Assembly (NCBI RefSeq): GCF_050908995.1
Contig: NC_135118.1
Span: 2,356,001 to 2,420,000, forward strand
DNA from: Andrena cerasifolii
Lineage: Eukaryota; Arthropoda; Insecta; Hymenoptera; Andrenidae
Length of the DNA: 64,000 nt
Direction: 5' to 3'
Within the stretch, counting starts at the first letter, position 1. Each line of letters begins with the position of its first letter. Shown piece after piece: positions 46,341 through 57,845 of the stretch. A program made the position numbers and the translations under genes. The notes below the pieces were generated by a model. It was given only the letters and a program-made list of their open reading frames with translations, ran no database searches and was not told the origin of the DNA.

Positions 46341-48690
46341 GGGGGAGGGCTACCTAGAAATTTTCGAAAAATCGATTTTTCGATTTTTATATTTTTCTGA
46401 AGTACATCTTAAATATATTCCCTGAAAGTGTCAAGTTAATCCGACCGAAATTGACAAAGTTACACGCGTATAAGTCGGTAGGTGTTCCTCAGTGTAGCGC
46501 CCAGATCCAAAACATTAAACGAGTTTTCCTCGAAATTATGTTTCCAAATTCAGTGACATATAACTAAAAAATTAATGAACCGATTTACTCGCGGCTTTGC
46601 AGGCTTATTATAGGGTTAAAAAATCTAAGCGCTATCGGGAGCTTTTTCTTTTTTTTGCCTACATTTTTGTTACACTCGAAAAACGAGCGATTTTTTTGCC
46701 AAATATCGATGCTTCAACTTTGCACAACCGCCATTTTGTCTCAAAATAATTTTTCCAAAATTGGGCCCGAAAGCGCCTAGATAATTTCACATAGTATCTA
46801 AAAATTTTCAATTTTCAATTTTGGATGATCCTGCACCGAGCTGCGGTTGTCACCGCAAAGCGCCTAAAAAACAAAGATGTCTCGGGCATTGCCTATTACT
46901 CACAAACCTTTTAATACTTTTTACTACAAAAAATACTGAAATATCCGTACTCTTTTCAATAGACTAATGTTAAATAATAAAAGTTTATCGGTTTTTCTAG
47001 AAAAAATTCACAAAGAAGCATGTTGTTTTAACCATTCTAGGCAGAGTTCGGAGGGATTCGGCTCCACTGATGGAGGGGGAAACACCTACAGGAGCGGTGA
47101 TAATGTGTACGTGAGACGCCACGATTGGAGACTAACCGCCGCCAGCGCCAAGTGAGTGACACCGCGGCCAACCAGCGTCGACAACATATTTCCCGGTGAC
47201 GCTGGTTGGCTGTGGTGTCGGTTCGCGTTGGCGCCACTTGGCTGGCTTGGCGCTGGCGTCAGTTCACGCCAGAGTTGGGCAAAGATAATATCTAGATAAT
47301 ATCTAGATAAAAGGTACTTACGGTTAGTCATTATTCTAACTTTGAATAAGGATGATTTAACTTTAGCTTTAGCCATGCGCCAGATATGAAGCCGGTTGTT
47401 CATGTATCTTTAGTTCTTGAGTTGTGGCTAACGTGGTTTCAGCTTTCATTCAATTTTTAGTCTAGAAAACGACTAACCGGCGAAAGCCTTTGAGGCCCGA
47501 CCCGCGCGCGGTCGCCTGCCGGTCAGATTATACAGAATCTCAATTTATTTTTCATCGTATCAATATGAAAGTGTCACCAATGGATTCCTGGCGTTCTCTT
47601 GATTAATTGGACCGAAAATAATTTAAATCAGACTATTTTTAACGAAATGGACTTTCAGTTCTGCAAATAAATTTCTCACGTAATATCTTTTATTATGCTC
47701 CGAATTATATCGTTTTGGGGGCCAATTTAATCGAGGAAACACGAGGAATCGATTGGCGTCACTTTCGCAAAGATCTGATTAGAAATGCAGACCTGCGGAT
47801 TCGTCACTAATTGTCCGCAATATTGTATGGCCCCACTGGTTTCGAGCGTTGAAACCGACGAAACTCAGCGAGACCCATGATTGCTGGCGAGCATCGCATT
47901 TGACGACTCTAGCTAGAGAATCACCCCGTATAAATGCTAAGAAATGATAGTGTGAAGCCCACAATACCGCACATTCTAAAGCCTAGAGTATTAGCTCTCT
48001 ATTATGTTGTTCTTAAATAGAGCAGAAAAAATTAGTACATACAGTCTTCCGATTGTTGATAAGTCTTTGGACTCGGATTATCAGGAAAGATCTATCCACG
48101 CCACACTTTTGCTTTCTCGCTACGAGCGAGGATCTTCGGGCCCTAGGTAGTAGACCGCCCGTTGACAGCCGAGAGCAATAAAACCGACGGGCCACATAAA
48201 ATCTTCCTATTTTTTATAAGTGTTGATGAAAGTATTACCAATCGATTCCTCATGTCTTCCCGATAAAAATGGCCCCAAAAATGATATAATTCGGACCATA
48301 ATTAAGGATATTACGTGAGAAATTTATTTGCAGAATTCAAAGCCCATTTCGTTAAAATTGGTGACACTTTCATATTGATACGATGAAAAATAAATTCAGA
48401 TTCTGTATAATCTGACCGGCAGGCGACCGCGTGCGGGTCGGGCCGCAAACGCTTTCGCCGGTTAGTCGTTTTCTAGACTAAAAATTGAATGAAAGCTGAA
48501 ACCACGGTATTCACAACCCAAGAGCTAAAGATCCTTCAATAACCGGCTTCATCTCTGGCGCCATGAATAAAGCTAAAATTAAATCATCCTTATTCGAAGT
48601 GTGAATAACGACTAACCGTAAGTACCTTTTATATAGATATTATCTAGATATTATCTTTGCCCAACTCTAGTTCTAGGTAGGCCTCCCCCC
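46341..48690. mobile_element. TTAA-type element (GGGGGAGGGCTACCTAG ends), interrupted, 2.35 kb
   Basis: Left TTAA|GGGGGAGGGCTACCTAG and right CTAGGTAGGCCTCCCCCC are inverse copies; the right flank has lost the TTAA. The interior is mostly the large palindrome 47270-48669 and a GC-rich patch at 47040-47265 that resembles the MITE in the TPK1 intron (AACCAGCGTC, CGCCAGCGCCA). Confidence 0.55.
47270..48669. mobile_element. Large hAT-type palindrome (CAGAGTTGGGCAAAG ends), 1.4 kb
   Basis: Left CAGAGTTGGGCAAAGATAAT and right ATTATCTTTGCCCAACTCT are inverse. Subterminal ATAATATCTAGATA and the arms continue for hundreds of bases (AGCCGGTT.., GACTAACCGGCGAAAGC). Flanks GTTCACGC and GTTCTAGG match weakly. 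The core contains CGATTGGCGTC and AGATCTGAT-AGAAATGC, also found in 59403-60944. Confidence 0.8.
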
Positions 48691-48876
48691 TATATTCAAA
48701 GATACCAATATTATATTTTGTATGTACAATTTAAACCATTCTTATGGAATTGATTTCATTTTTGGAATACGGTAAAGTGATCCAAGTATTATACGGAAGC
48801 CTCAGTACTGCAGATGTTGGGAGCCAATTAGTAAAGTACAGAAGTGATTAGCATTACTGTCATTTCCTTCGTATAT

Positions 48877-50656
48877 TCATCTTGTATGCGACGATTGTAT
48901 TTCATAATTATTCATACTTTCTATAACTGGTTCGATACCCATAGTCCATATCACTGGTGAGTCTGTACTCACAGTTACTTCGGAACAATTATCGTAAGTA
49001 TTTGATGAGCTTATCAGACCACCAAACTGCATAGTTGCATTATCTGCGAAGTAAAAAAACATTACGCTGTTACATTACACGACTTAATAAAATTTTTCTT
49101 AGCGCTCCATTTTTGCTTTCATACATATAGGAACACATACTTAAATTCCACTTTAAACCAGTTGTTGTTATAGAGTTAACAGGTGCACCAATCGGTAGAA
49201 GCCCGCACCAACTATTATTTTGTACTAAAATATTAGGAATGACTATGCTATGAAAACCTGGTTTCAATATCCATATCAACGAATTGCTCGCAACTTGAAT
49301 TACCTAAAATAATAAATAGTATTCTGTAAACAGCGTGGCGAGAAAAGTCGGTACCAGCGGTAGCGACTTTAGAGTGGGGCCGGCTACCCACGTCCACGCA
49401 TGCGCGCGTGACGTCACGACCGTTGAACCAATCAACGCCAAGATGAAAATCGCTGGAAAATTCGCCGACGCCAGCGCCACCGTCAAGCCAAGTGAGGCCG
49501 CGGCCAACCAGCGTCTCCGGGGAACAGTGATGAGATCTGGGGCGGGTTTTCTCGCGCATGCGCGGCGATTTTAGCATCAGTATAGTACAAGTTTCGATAA
49601 AATGGGGTATCTTGATCACGCGTTACTTGCCCTCCCCCAACATAGATGCGGACTGCAAAAGTCGCGCATGCGCGAGGAAACCCGGCCGAGATCTCATCAC
49701 TGCCGGGGAATCAGTTGTCGACGTTGGTTGGCCGCGGCCTCACTTGGCTTGACGGTGGCGCTGACGTCGGCGAATTTTCCAGCATTTTTCATCTTGGCGT
49801 TGATTGGTTCGACTGTCGTGACGGCATCGCGCGCATGCGTGGACGTGGGTAGCCGGCCCCACTCTAAAGCCGCTGCCGCTGGTAGCGACTTTCCTCGCCG
49901 CGCTGTCTGTAACTGCTGCTGATCATTTTGTAATAAGACAGAAATTCATCAAAAAGATATTTACTTGTCTGTCGCCGATAAGTTCGTTGCTTTTATGAAG
50001 CGTGTTGATATTGCCAATGATATGATCGAATCTTCCCGAAGAGTCCACAAACACGTATACTGCATTCAGCTGCGTACAACAATATTTTAATTATCCAGAG
50101 AAATTCGTTTGAATAAGTTGCAATAAAATCCAACATTACATTTATATTTTCAGCCTTAGCATATTGACCTAACTGAATCAAAGCTTTTGTATAATCCGAA
50201 TGATCCTGATCAGGTGTCTCGATGATCATCGAGCCCATGGATTTCAACTTGTCGAGAATAATAGAAGAACAACTGTCCATATCACCGGTAATTAAATTTG
50301 GCACATATTTGTCGTATTTTCCACTTAGCAAGTCTATACCACGATCCTTTAAGTAATGCAACCACTTGTGAGTTCCACCATCAACAGTAACATTAATTTG
50401 AGCTGAATAATAAACACATTCCTGAGTGAATCGTTTTGGTCAAAGGTCAGTAAGCCCGTGGTTATGCTTTTCTTTGCTCCACGCATAGCTCCCAAAGCGT
50501 AAAAATCGTACCATTCTCCCAGAGCCTGAATAAAATATCATGCTTCCACTTCAGAGGACGGTTCAAGATTACCACAGCATATTCGTACTGTGCGGGGCAA
50601 TGAAATATCTTAAGCGGATCCCACACTGTTTTAGTTGAGTCCACACCATGCTGCAT
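48877..50656 (-). CDS. TPK1: Thiamine pyrophosphokinase
   Basis: Transfers pyrophosphate from ATP to thiamine, making thiamine diphosphate, in the cytosol. Five coding exons on the minus strand: 50512-50656, 50140-50402, 49965-50069, 49141-49303 and 48877-49043. All have GT/AG borders and matching phases, giving about 280 residues (the human protein has about 243, so the start at 50656 may add an N-terminal extension). Signatures in order: VVILNRPL and LFRLWEN (exon 1), VDGGTHKWLHYL, LITGDMDS and TPDQDHSDYTKAL (exon 2; nucleotide- and metal-binding Asp residues), SSGRFDHIIGNINTL (exon 3), WCGLLPIGAP and TTGLKWNL (exon 4), MQFGGLISSSNTYDN and VIWTMGI (exon 5). Intron 3 holds a hAT-like MITE; the others are 70-109 bp. 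It is divergent to the C2orf69-like gene. Function is confident; the start is less so. Confidence 0.93.
49331..49905. mobile_element. GC-rich hAT-like palindromic MITE inside TPK1 intron 3, 575 bp
   Basis: Ends CAGCGTGGCGAG and CTCGCCGCGCTG, with flanks TCTGTAAA (49323-49330) and TCTGTAAC (49906-49913) matching at 7 of 8. Arms are inverse across CCGGCTACCCACGTCCACGC, AACCAATCAACGCCAAGATG and GAGGCCGCGGCCAACCA. Without element and duplication the intron would be about 78 bp, like its neighbours. Confidence 0.88.
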
Positions 50657-51583
50657 TATCGGGCTTGCTTTGTATTTCCTTAAAACTGAAAGATATGTTC
50701 AAAAGTGTGGTTATGTGACAGAACTTAAAACTACTTATAGAATCCAAACTATTTAACCACTCGCAACAAATTTTCCGATCATTAATTTCTCATTCAATCA
50801 CGACAGAAAAAATACTGAAATGAAGTCGAACTCGACAATTACGAGTTTTGTCTCAACACTTACGTAATAACTGTCGGACTCTGTTCGTGATGAAACTCAG
50901 TTTTGAAATAGTTCTTTTGAGACCACGCATAATTTATATATAATATTTAAATTTATAGCGAGATATGATTTTTTTCATTTCTTATCGCTGCTCTTCTTTC
51001 GCATCCCTTGAAATCTGAAGAAACGTCCATAGTAAATTCTCTTTTACATACGAATTGTGTGTAAACACACGTCGATTCATTGATCCTACAAAAATACGTA
51101 TTATACACATGTGCCCATATGTGCTATCATATAAATTCTAATAAAACATCCTAGTTCGATAACAGTTGCGTATATAATTTTCGTTATTTAATGTAAAACG
51201 CTGTATTGTGGAAATCGACAAAAAAAGGACGCACGATTAGTAATTATTGAACAGCGGTGTTATGCACTGCGGTTCTTTATAAATGCATCGCGGTCGATCG
51301 TTTTCACAAAAGTACTAAATAAAAGCGTGTAATTATAGAAAAACTTATCACGATAAATTGAGAATAATTCAAATGAAATGTACTTTGACGATGTCAAACG
51401 TAATCGCTAATTAAAAGACGTTGCTGCGCGTTAGGCCCGCTGTAAGCTACTGCTTTTTCTTCCGATTTCACTTTCGATTAATGGATAATAATTTAAGTGC
51501 CGAATGTATTAGAGAAGCATAGAATAAGAATTAAGTCTGTGGTAGAAATTTCCATTTTAGGTTTAGAATTTTCTTCGAGCATA
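50657..51583. promoter_or_regulatory. Divergent intergenic region between TPK1 and the C2orf69-like gene
   Basis: 927 bp separate the two start codons and must contain both promoters and 5' untranslated sequence. A CTTTCAG|TTTTAAGG acceptor-like site about 30 bp upstream of the TPK1 start may mark an untranslated first exon. No clear TATA pair or repeat was recognised. Confidence 0.5.
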
Positions 51584-52756
51584 ATGCCGAAAATTTCGAT
51601 TTGGAAGAAAGTTCCCGGTATCGCTGGCCGGTGCAATGATATAATTTATTCGTGTCCAATCTTACCACCAAGTCAGGATATTCTTGTATATTTTGGAGGT
51701 GACGTGCAGGTGCGATTAAGTACTGTTTGCAATAGAATGAGATATAAAACTTTTTTTAAGGTACCTATTTAACGTAACACCTTTACAGGATATTGAAGAA
51801 AGTATGGAGCCACATCCAGATAGTAGAAAATATATGGAATGGAGTTTGCAAAATACTGTTCGCATACTTTCAACAAATTTTCCTAAGAAACATGTACTAG
51901 TCGTCCGACCATCCAGGTACAACCAATAGACAATCTTTAAACCGATGTATTCAGTACGCTCATTTACCGTTTTAAATATTGCTACAGGATATATGTAACA
52001 AGGAATGCTATGTTCAGCTGCTTCGATAATTTTGTACCAGCGAACGAGTACGGCGTGCCATCATTTTCCCCGGCGCACAATGCTTTAAAGCATTTACAAG
52101 AGTTAGTAAATTCCTCCTTAGAGCGCATCGATACATGTAACGTGGATGAGGTATATTCTAATTCGCCTCGCTAGCACAAACTTTAAATGACAATTTTTAT
52201 ATTGAAACCGCTATATTTGAGCTTCTAGGATCCTACGCATTTTAGTACGCAGAAAACGAAATTATCGTTAATGGGCTTTAGCAAAGGCTGCGTTGTATTG
52301 AATCAGCTACTTCACGAGTTTCATTATTGTCAAAGTAAATCGAAGTCTGATGGTGAAATTAATAATTTTATAAAACTCATTGAAAGTATGTGGTGGTTGG
52401 ACGGCGGACATGCAGGTTCCAAGGATACATGGATCACAGAAGAATCTGTATTGGAATCGTTTGCAAAATTAAGTAATGCAACTTAACTGTTCGCCGACAG
52501 AAGCTTTCGCGAATTTTCTGACGGTCTGATATTCAAGGATTTACATATTGTAGGAATAGATATTCACGTGCACGTTACGCCGTATCAAGTTCAAGATTCT
52601 TGCCGCCCATGGGTCCGTGAAGAGGAAAACCGATTCTGCAGTATCTTACAAAATATGGGGATTCCTATAAAACGAACTTTACATTTCGCAGATAAACCAA
52701 GAAGTTTGAAACTGCATTTTAATATTCTTAAAGCTATTGGTGATTATACGCAGTAA
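51584..52756 (+). CDS. C2orf69-like (UPF0565) protein
   Basis: Five coding exons, 51584-51709, 51789-51916, 51988-52150, 52229-52472 and 52554-52756, all with GT/AG borders, introns of 71-81 bp and consistent phases, encoding about 287 residues. Family signatures in order: VYFGGDVQ (exon 1), YMEWSLQNTVRILSTNFP (exon 2), FSCFDNFVPANEYGVPSF and NALKHLQELV (exon 3), LMGFSKGCVVLNQLL and MWWLDGGHAGSKDTW (exon 4), HVHVTPYQVQDSCRPWV (exon 5). GFSKG is a GxSxG nucleophile-elbow motif, consistent with the alpha/beta-hydrolase-like fold proposed for C2orf69, which in humans is linked to mitochondrial function. A TAA in line with exon 4 is intronic: the donor AA|GTAATG and acceptor TTGTAG|GA remove 81 bp. 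The frame is open upstream of ATG 51584, so the start is provisional. Catalytic activity is inferred, not shown. Confidence 0.92.
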
Positions 52757-53033
52757 TATCGTGATAGTAAAACTAAATCAAAAATATTTGCCAGGTTTCC
52801 TGGCGAGCAGTAATTAACTTCATTAGTAAGTTAACAGTATTAAAATACGTACAGTAGCGGACGAAAGAAAGTTTGTATCCTTTAAAATCGCATAACTTTT
52901 TTAGAATTGGTCCGAACGACTTGTGTTTTTTTTTTTTAGAAGGATTAGTTTGCTAAATGACGAGTTTCGTCGTTTTGAAAACAAATGCAATTGGTCGGAA
53001 TAGCGAAAAAAAATAGTAAAAGTCGTTTTTTAA

Positions 53034-53577
53034 GGATGTATCGGACCTATCTTCAAAATGGTACCAGGTTGATGTAAATTTGTGAGATTGTTCTTTTTAA
53101 TCTTCCTGATGTGCTCCAGAAATTTTAAACAAATTCAGTAAACGGTTGCTGAGTTATAACGATTTTAATTTTCACTGATTTTACTCGTACTCTTATGGAC
53201 AACGACGATCTTGACAGATAAAACCGCTGAAAAAATGTTGAAGAAATGGTACCAATGCTTTCAATTTTTTTTGTTCATATAGTATATGGATAGATTAAAA
53301 TATCTGCTGAGTTTCGATTGTTTTCACTACACCGTTTTAAAGAAATAAATTATAACTTGAGAAAATTGTGAATTCAGGGCATTTTCATTGGCAAAAGTCC
53401 AACAAATAATGCTTGAAAAAGCATTTGTAAAGGGAAAAATCCCCCTCTACGAGTAAAAAAAAGACTCCAACTGTCGTTCGAGTTCCTTACATCTAGATTT
53501 ACCATGTGTAAGACGTAGATATTCAAGTATTTCAAATTTGATGTACTTTTGTCTAATATTGTACGTCCAATACATCC
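53034..53577. mobile_element. TTAA-flanked MITE (GGATGTATCGGACC), 544 bp
   Basis: TTAA (53030-53033)|GGATGTATCGGACC at the left and GTCCAATACATCC|TTAA (53578-53581) at the right. The body (AATGGTACCAGGTTGATG, AACTTGAGAAAATTGTGAAT) matches the copy at 56823-57321, confirming both ends. Confidence 0.9.
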
Positions 53578-53647
53578 TTAAACTTTTCTTTCCGAGCCTG
53601 TAAAAAAAAATCAAAAATCCTGTTTGTAGAGTTAAGTAAGTTGTATA

Positions 53648-53841
53648 TTGTCGTTTGCAGGAAAGAAGGCACCCAAACGCTAGGCGGGGCAAGGGGCTAC
53701 TTTGCTCTCATTGGCTCCCACCCCGCCCGTGTCCTGTCCGCTTACTTTGTATTCGTCGACGTTGCCGCGTCGGCCAATGCGAGCAAAGTAGCCCCCTTGC
53801 CCCGCTTAGCATCCGGGCGCCTTCTTTTATGCAAACAACAG
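53648..53841. mobile_element. GC-rich TA-flanked MITE, 194 bp (family of three)
   Basis: TA|TTGTCGTTTGCAG at the left and TGCAAACAACAG|TA at the right. Arms carry AGGCGGGGCAAGGGG and inverse; the loop matches 33255-33450. Confidence 0.88.
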
Positions 53842-54077
53842 TACATGCTGAAAATTTTATCAAAGTCGGTTAACGTTGGGTCGAAAGTCGCGAAATTCCC
53901 GAAATCAGTGATTTTCGACCTTATTCCGATTTTAATGGATATGAACAGTGAGGGATTTAAGAAAAAAGGCCCAGGTGGAAAACGTTCCAAGGGGCCCATT
54001 TCTTCAGAAAAATTAGGAGGTAGTTTAGTAAAAACTGGCCAAGTGTAGTAGTAGGAAAAAATATTTAGTGTTTGGAT

Positions 54078-54849
54078 TAGGGCTGTTCGAGTACTCGAAT
54101 ATTCGAGTAGCTTGAAATTCGGACTGAGCCGAGACTCGATTTCCAAGCCGCGCCGAGTACTCGAAAAAAGTAAGCGGCTCGAATAGAACCGAGTAACTTG
54201 AATAGAACCGTGAACTCGAATTTTTTCGAGCGGCTCGACTAGAATCGAGAACTCGAATTTTTTCGAGCGGCTCGAATAGAACCGAGAATTCGAATTTTCT
54301 CGAGCGGGCCGAAAGTACCGAACAAACCGGTGTGTCGAGTAGTTTGAAGCTTGAATGTTTCGAATATTTTAGAATATGTTTATATACTGGGTAATGGTTT
54401 GTAATTATTATTATTATTTCGACTTGATTTATTTTCAATAGTTAGAGAATACTTTCATTTGCAGTTTACATTTTAATTACTCACATTATTACTGCGGCCT
54501 CGCCTTTACTCGTATCTTACTTTCTCCTTATATACTATATTTTCTGTTTAACGAGTAATAAAGTCGAAATAATAATAATAATAATTACGAACCATTATCC
54601 AGTATATAAACATATTCTAAAATATTCGAAACATTCAAGCTTCAAACTACTTGACACGCCGAAAAAAGCGAGCGGTTCGAAAGAACCGAGTAGCTCGAAA
54701 AAATTCGAGTTCCCGGTTCTATTCGAACCGCTCGAAAAAAAATCGAGTTCTCGCTTTTCTTCGAGCTACTCGGTTCTTTCGAGCCGCTCGCTTTTTTCGA
54801 GTACTCGGCTCGGCTCGGCTCGCTTTTTCCGAGTACTCGAACAGCTCTA
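54078..54849. mobile_element. hAT palindrome with CGAGTACTCG ends, 772 bp
   Basis: Ends TAGGGCTGTTCGAGTACTCG and (inverse) TAGAGCTGTTCGAGTACTCG, flanked by the exact 8-bp duplication GTTTGGAT (54070-54077 and 54850-54857). Arms contain tandem CTCGAATTTTTTCGAGCGG / AGAACCGAG words; the centre is flanked by inverse ATT/AAT microsatellites. Practically the whole element folds back. Confidence 0.93.
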
Positions 54850-54995
54850 GTTTGGATACCTATACCTAACCATAATTTTTTTTGAAGATGGAGCCTCGGG
54901 GGGGCCTTCTTGGCAGGGGCCCAGACGGCAACTGCTCATCAGCCGCCCTGTTAAATCCACCATTGGATGTAAACTTTCTTTCGTCCACCACTGTA

Positions 54996-55415
54996 TATTA
55001 AAATTTTGAAGTTATATTCTGCACAATTTTTTTCACAATTCGAAAGTTCTTATTGATTTTCATTCTATTTCGTAATATTGTAACTTGATACAAAATCTTA
55101 CTTTTATCCAATAGCTTGATGTGTTACATGAAAAGGAATGGTCCGTACTACATTTTACAATAATACTTTATGTATAGTTCGTGAATAGCTGCTCAATAAT
55201 TTTAATATTTATTCAATTATACTTTAAAATAATGTACATTTGAAAAAAAAAGTATTTCAAATAATGTTCATATATTGTGAAACTTTATATACAACATAAT
55301 GCTAGATCATACATATTACATGATTCCCAGCAGGAAGCAGAAATATTCATATGAAATAAATATCTTATAGCGGATATTTGATATGTTCGAAAGAGTTTCT
55401 TTCAATTATATTACG
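54996..55415. other. Spacer; 3' flank of the minus-strand membrane-protein gene
   Basis: AT-rich. A minus-strand AATAAA at 55208-55213 is a plausible polyadenylation signal for the gene ending at 55416. Confidence 0.4.
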
Positions 55416-56249
55416 CTAGCATCTATTTTGACACTTAGTATGATAGTAAGTTACGCTCCCAGATCCTGAAAGGAAAGTATACGTAATTAATACAGATGAA
55501 TCGCTCGAAGAACTTGTGTCTTTGGTGTGAATAAAAATGACAATACCATTATTTAAATGCGATAATTTAACTTCAGCCCATTCGTCGGATCCGTCGCAAC
55601 AGTCGCAGAAACCATCGTTTACTTTGTAAGATGGTATCTTCGCTATAATTTCATTTAGAAGATATTTGATCAGTAACAGATAAACGGGTGTGCAATAAAA
55701 TACAAGCACTTAAATACCTGTGAATTGGGAGGACGAGCTTTCGCAATTAAAAACACCATTGTTGCATGCATTGGTCCCAGGTTCGTCGCTACCATCCACA
55801 GGGCAGTCACAATAATTGTCGTTAATTTTAAAAAAGTTTATCTCAGTCTTGGAAGTGAAACAAACAAATTTGCCACGCGGGTTCGGAAGATACCGCGAAA
55901 TATCTTGGTCGCGCGTGCCACGCAGCGATACGGTCCGACCGTCTTTATCGCGGAGCAGTTTCGAATGCAACAGCTCGTTCCATTTCGAGCGCGCCTTACC
56001 AGTTATAATATAATTGGACGGACGCACCGAACCGCTAATCAACTTCGGTGAGATCGCTTGGTTAAGTTCTTTGAAATAGAATAGCTGATGAACGACGAAA
56101 ATAATAGCGACCACGAAAACGCAGAGCAACGTGTATTTGAACTTTTTCCGCAGAAACCGACGTTTCCAAGATATCTCCGTTTTCATATTTGCCGGCTCAA
56201 TAATTATCCCAGCGTTCTCTAATCGTCCCAGGCGATCTTTCTTTGGCAC
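55416..56249 (-). CDS. Type II membrane protein with glucosidase-II-beta-like cysteine modules
   Basis: Two exons, 55718-56249 and 55416-55642, joined by a 75-bp intron (phase 1), encode 252 residues from MPKKDRLGRLENAG. A basic cytosolic N-terminus (WKRRFLRKKFK) is followed by a membrane segment at about residues 39-58 (YTLLCVFVVAIIFVVHQLFYF) and no signal peptide, so the rest should face the ER/Golgi lumen or outside. Residues about 120-178 read GKFVCFTSKTEINFFKINDN-YCDCPVDGSDEPGTNAC and match the LDL-receptor-A-like N-terminal domain of glucosidase II beta (PRKCSH). A second module, NDGFCDCCDGSDEW, opens exon 2. The G2B core and mannose-6-phosphate-receptor domains and the HDEL tail of true glucosidase II beta are absent, so it is not that subunit. 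Carbohydrate-related or calcium-binding roles are inference only. Confidence 0.85.
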
Positions 56250-56818
56250 GCAACGCCTTCCCTTTTAACGCCACTTGACAATCCCAATGTTGTATTCCAC
56301 ACATTTGTTAAGTGTGTTAGACGTAACAGATATATTTTTCTCTAATCGACAGTTACATTACGCTTTATTTACAAACACTATGTACTGATGCATGCGGTCT
56401 GTTTTGAATATAGGCAAAGTTGCGTGCATTTGCGTGTCGTGTTATGAGTTTCTTGCGTCAACGATTACGAACAACGAAGTTGCCCGCGATTCAGCGGCGC
56501 CTTCGATTCTCGAAACGGCAGTTCGAATTTGGCGGTTGAACGCGAGAGCGAGCGAGGTTTCTGCTTTAGTTTTTATGGTGGTAATAGAATTTGTTTGTAA
56601 AGTGATAGTGAACATTCTTGTTCAGGCAATAAGGCTGTATTCTTTATTATAAGGTAGATATTGCCTATTTTTGATTTAACAGTCTTATTGTTTTAAAATA
56701 CACTTTAAAGTGTTAATTCTTGGTGGACCGCGCCTGGGTCTATTTTGACCCATGTTCTCAAGAATCTAACACAACTCCTCAACTTACGATAGGTAGTATG
56801 TTGACGTTGTTTACTGAC
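56250..56818. other. Upstream region of the membrane-protein gene; unassigned
   Basis: 56250-56600 is moderately GC-rich and likely contains the minus-strand promoter. An 86-codon frame at 56392-56652 has no family resemblance. TTAATTCTTGGTGG at 56714 may be the left end of a decayed TTAA element ending CCGAGGGTTAA near 58146. Confidence 0.4.
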
Positions 56819-56822
56819 TTAA

Positions 56823-57321
56823 GGGTGTATTGGACCTATCTTAAAAATGGTACCAAGTTGATGAAAATTTGTGAGATTGTTCTTTCTAATCTTCCTGATG
56901 TGCTCCAAAAATGTTAAACGAATTCTTTAAATGATTGCTCAGTTATAACGATTTTAATTTGCACTGATTTTACACGCACTCTTATGGAAAGAGACGACCT
57001 TTACAGATAAAACAGCTGAAAAAATGTTGAAGAAATAGTACCAGTTTTCAATTTTTTTTTACATGTATACAGGTAGATGAAAATATCTGCCAAGTTTCAA
57101 TTGTTTTCACTACCCCGTTTTAAAGAAATAAATTATAACTTGAGAAAATTGTGAATTCAGGGCATTTTAACTGCCAAAAGTTTAGCAAATAATGCTTGAG
57201 AAAGCATTTGTAAAGTGAAAAATACCTTCCTAGCATCTAGATTTACTACGTGTAACACAAAGATATTCAAGTATTTCAAGTTTCATATATTTTTATCTAA
57301 TATTGTACGTCCGATACATCC
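56823..57321. mobile_element. TTAA-flanked MITE (second copy), 499 bp
   Basis: TTAA (56819-56822)|GGGTGTATTGGACC at the left and GTCCGATACATCC|TTAA (57322-57325) at the right. Same family as 53034-53577. Confidence 0.9.
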
Positions 57322-57381
57322 TTAAGTCGGTAATTATTTTTATTGAAAGTCGTAATGTGTCTCGAAGAAATGTATTATTTT

Positions 57382-57825
57382 GGGCGCGTTCCACTTACGC
57401 CCAAATCGTCCGCAACGCCTCGTGGTTTTCGTTCCACAAAACGACCGCGGTCGTCGTGATCCCGCTGCAGACGTCACGGATGACGTCATTGATGCGATTG
57501 CATCGCCCAAGCGATGCCCACGATCTGAAGTGATCTGATTGGCCCGGACTATGTTTTCGGCTTACTTAACGCCTTTATTATTTAAAACTTGTAATATTTC
57601 AGAACATAACTAAAAGTAAACAATACTTTACTGGTCACGCATTATCGAAATTGAACGTAGACGATTGAAAATCGGTCGCTATGTTGAATGAAAAGTACGG
57701 GCTTTGCCGATCCCGTTCTACTATACTTTTCGCCCGCGACGTTCATAACAGCTCATAAGCAAGTGCAACGGGAAATTTCCGGTCGTCGTGGGCGCGGTCG
57801 ATTTGGGCGTAAGTGGAACGCACCC
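57382..57825. mobile_element. Inverted-repeat element (GGGCGCGTTCCACTTACGCC), 444 bp
   Basis: Ends GGGCGCGTTCCACTTACGCC and GGCGTAAGTGGAACGCACCC are near-perfect inverses over about 27 bp. Internal GTCGTCGTG blocks are also mirrored. No clear duplication; superfamily not determined. Confidence 0.75.
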
Positions 57826-57845
57826 TTTATTAGTTCTCAGGGTTA

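Larger units (their letters stand above)
52852..54993. repeat. Mariner-like palindrome (GCATAACTTT family), 2.1 kb, holding three nested elements
   Basis: TA|CAGTAGCGGACGAAAGAAAG at the left and CTTTCTTTCGTCCACCACTG|TA at the right (TA at 52850-52851 and 54994-54995). Its termini resemble the copy at 4917. The body has been filled with a TTAA MITE (53034-53577), a GC-rich TA MITE (53648-53841) and a hAT palindrome (54078-54849). Confidence 0.85.

Noticed and set aside
52472..52553. In-frame TAA in the C2orf69-like gene as evidence for a pseudogene
   Set aside because: The TAA lies in an 81-bp intron with good GTAATG donor and TTGTAG acceptor; splicing restores the conserved HVHVTPYQV region in phase.
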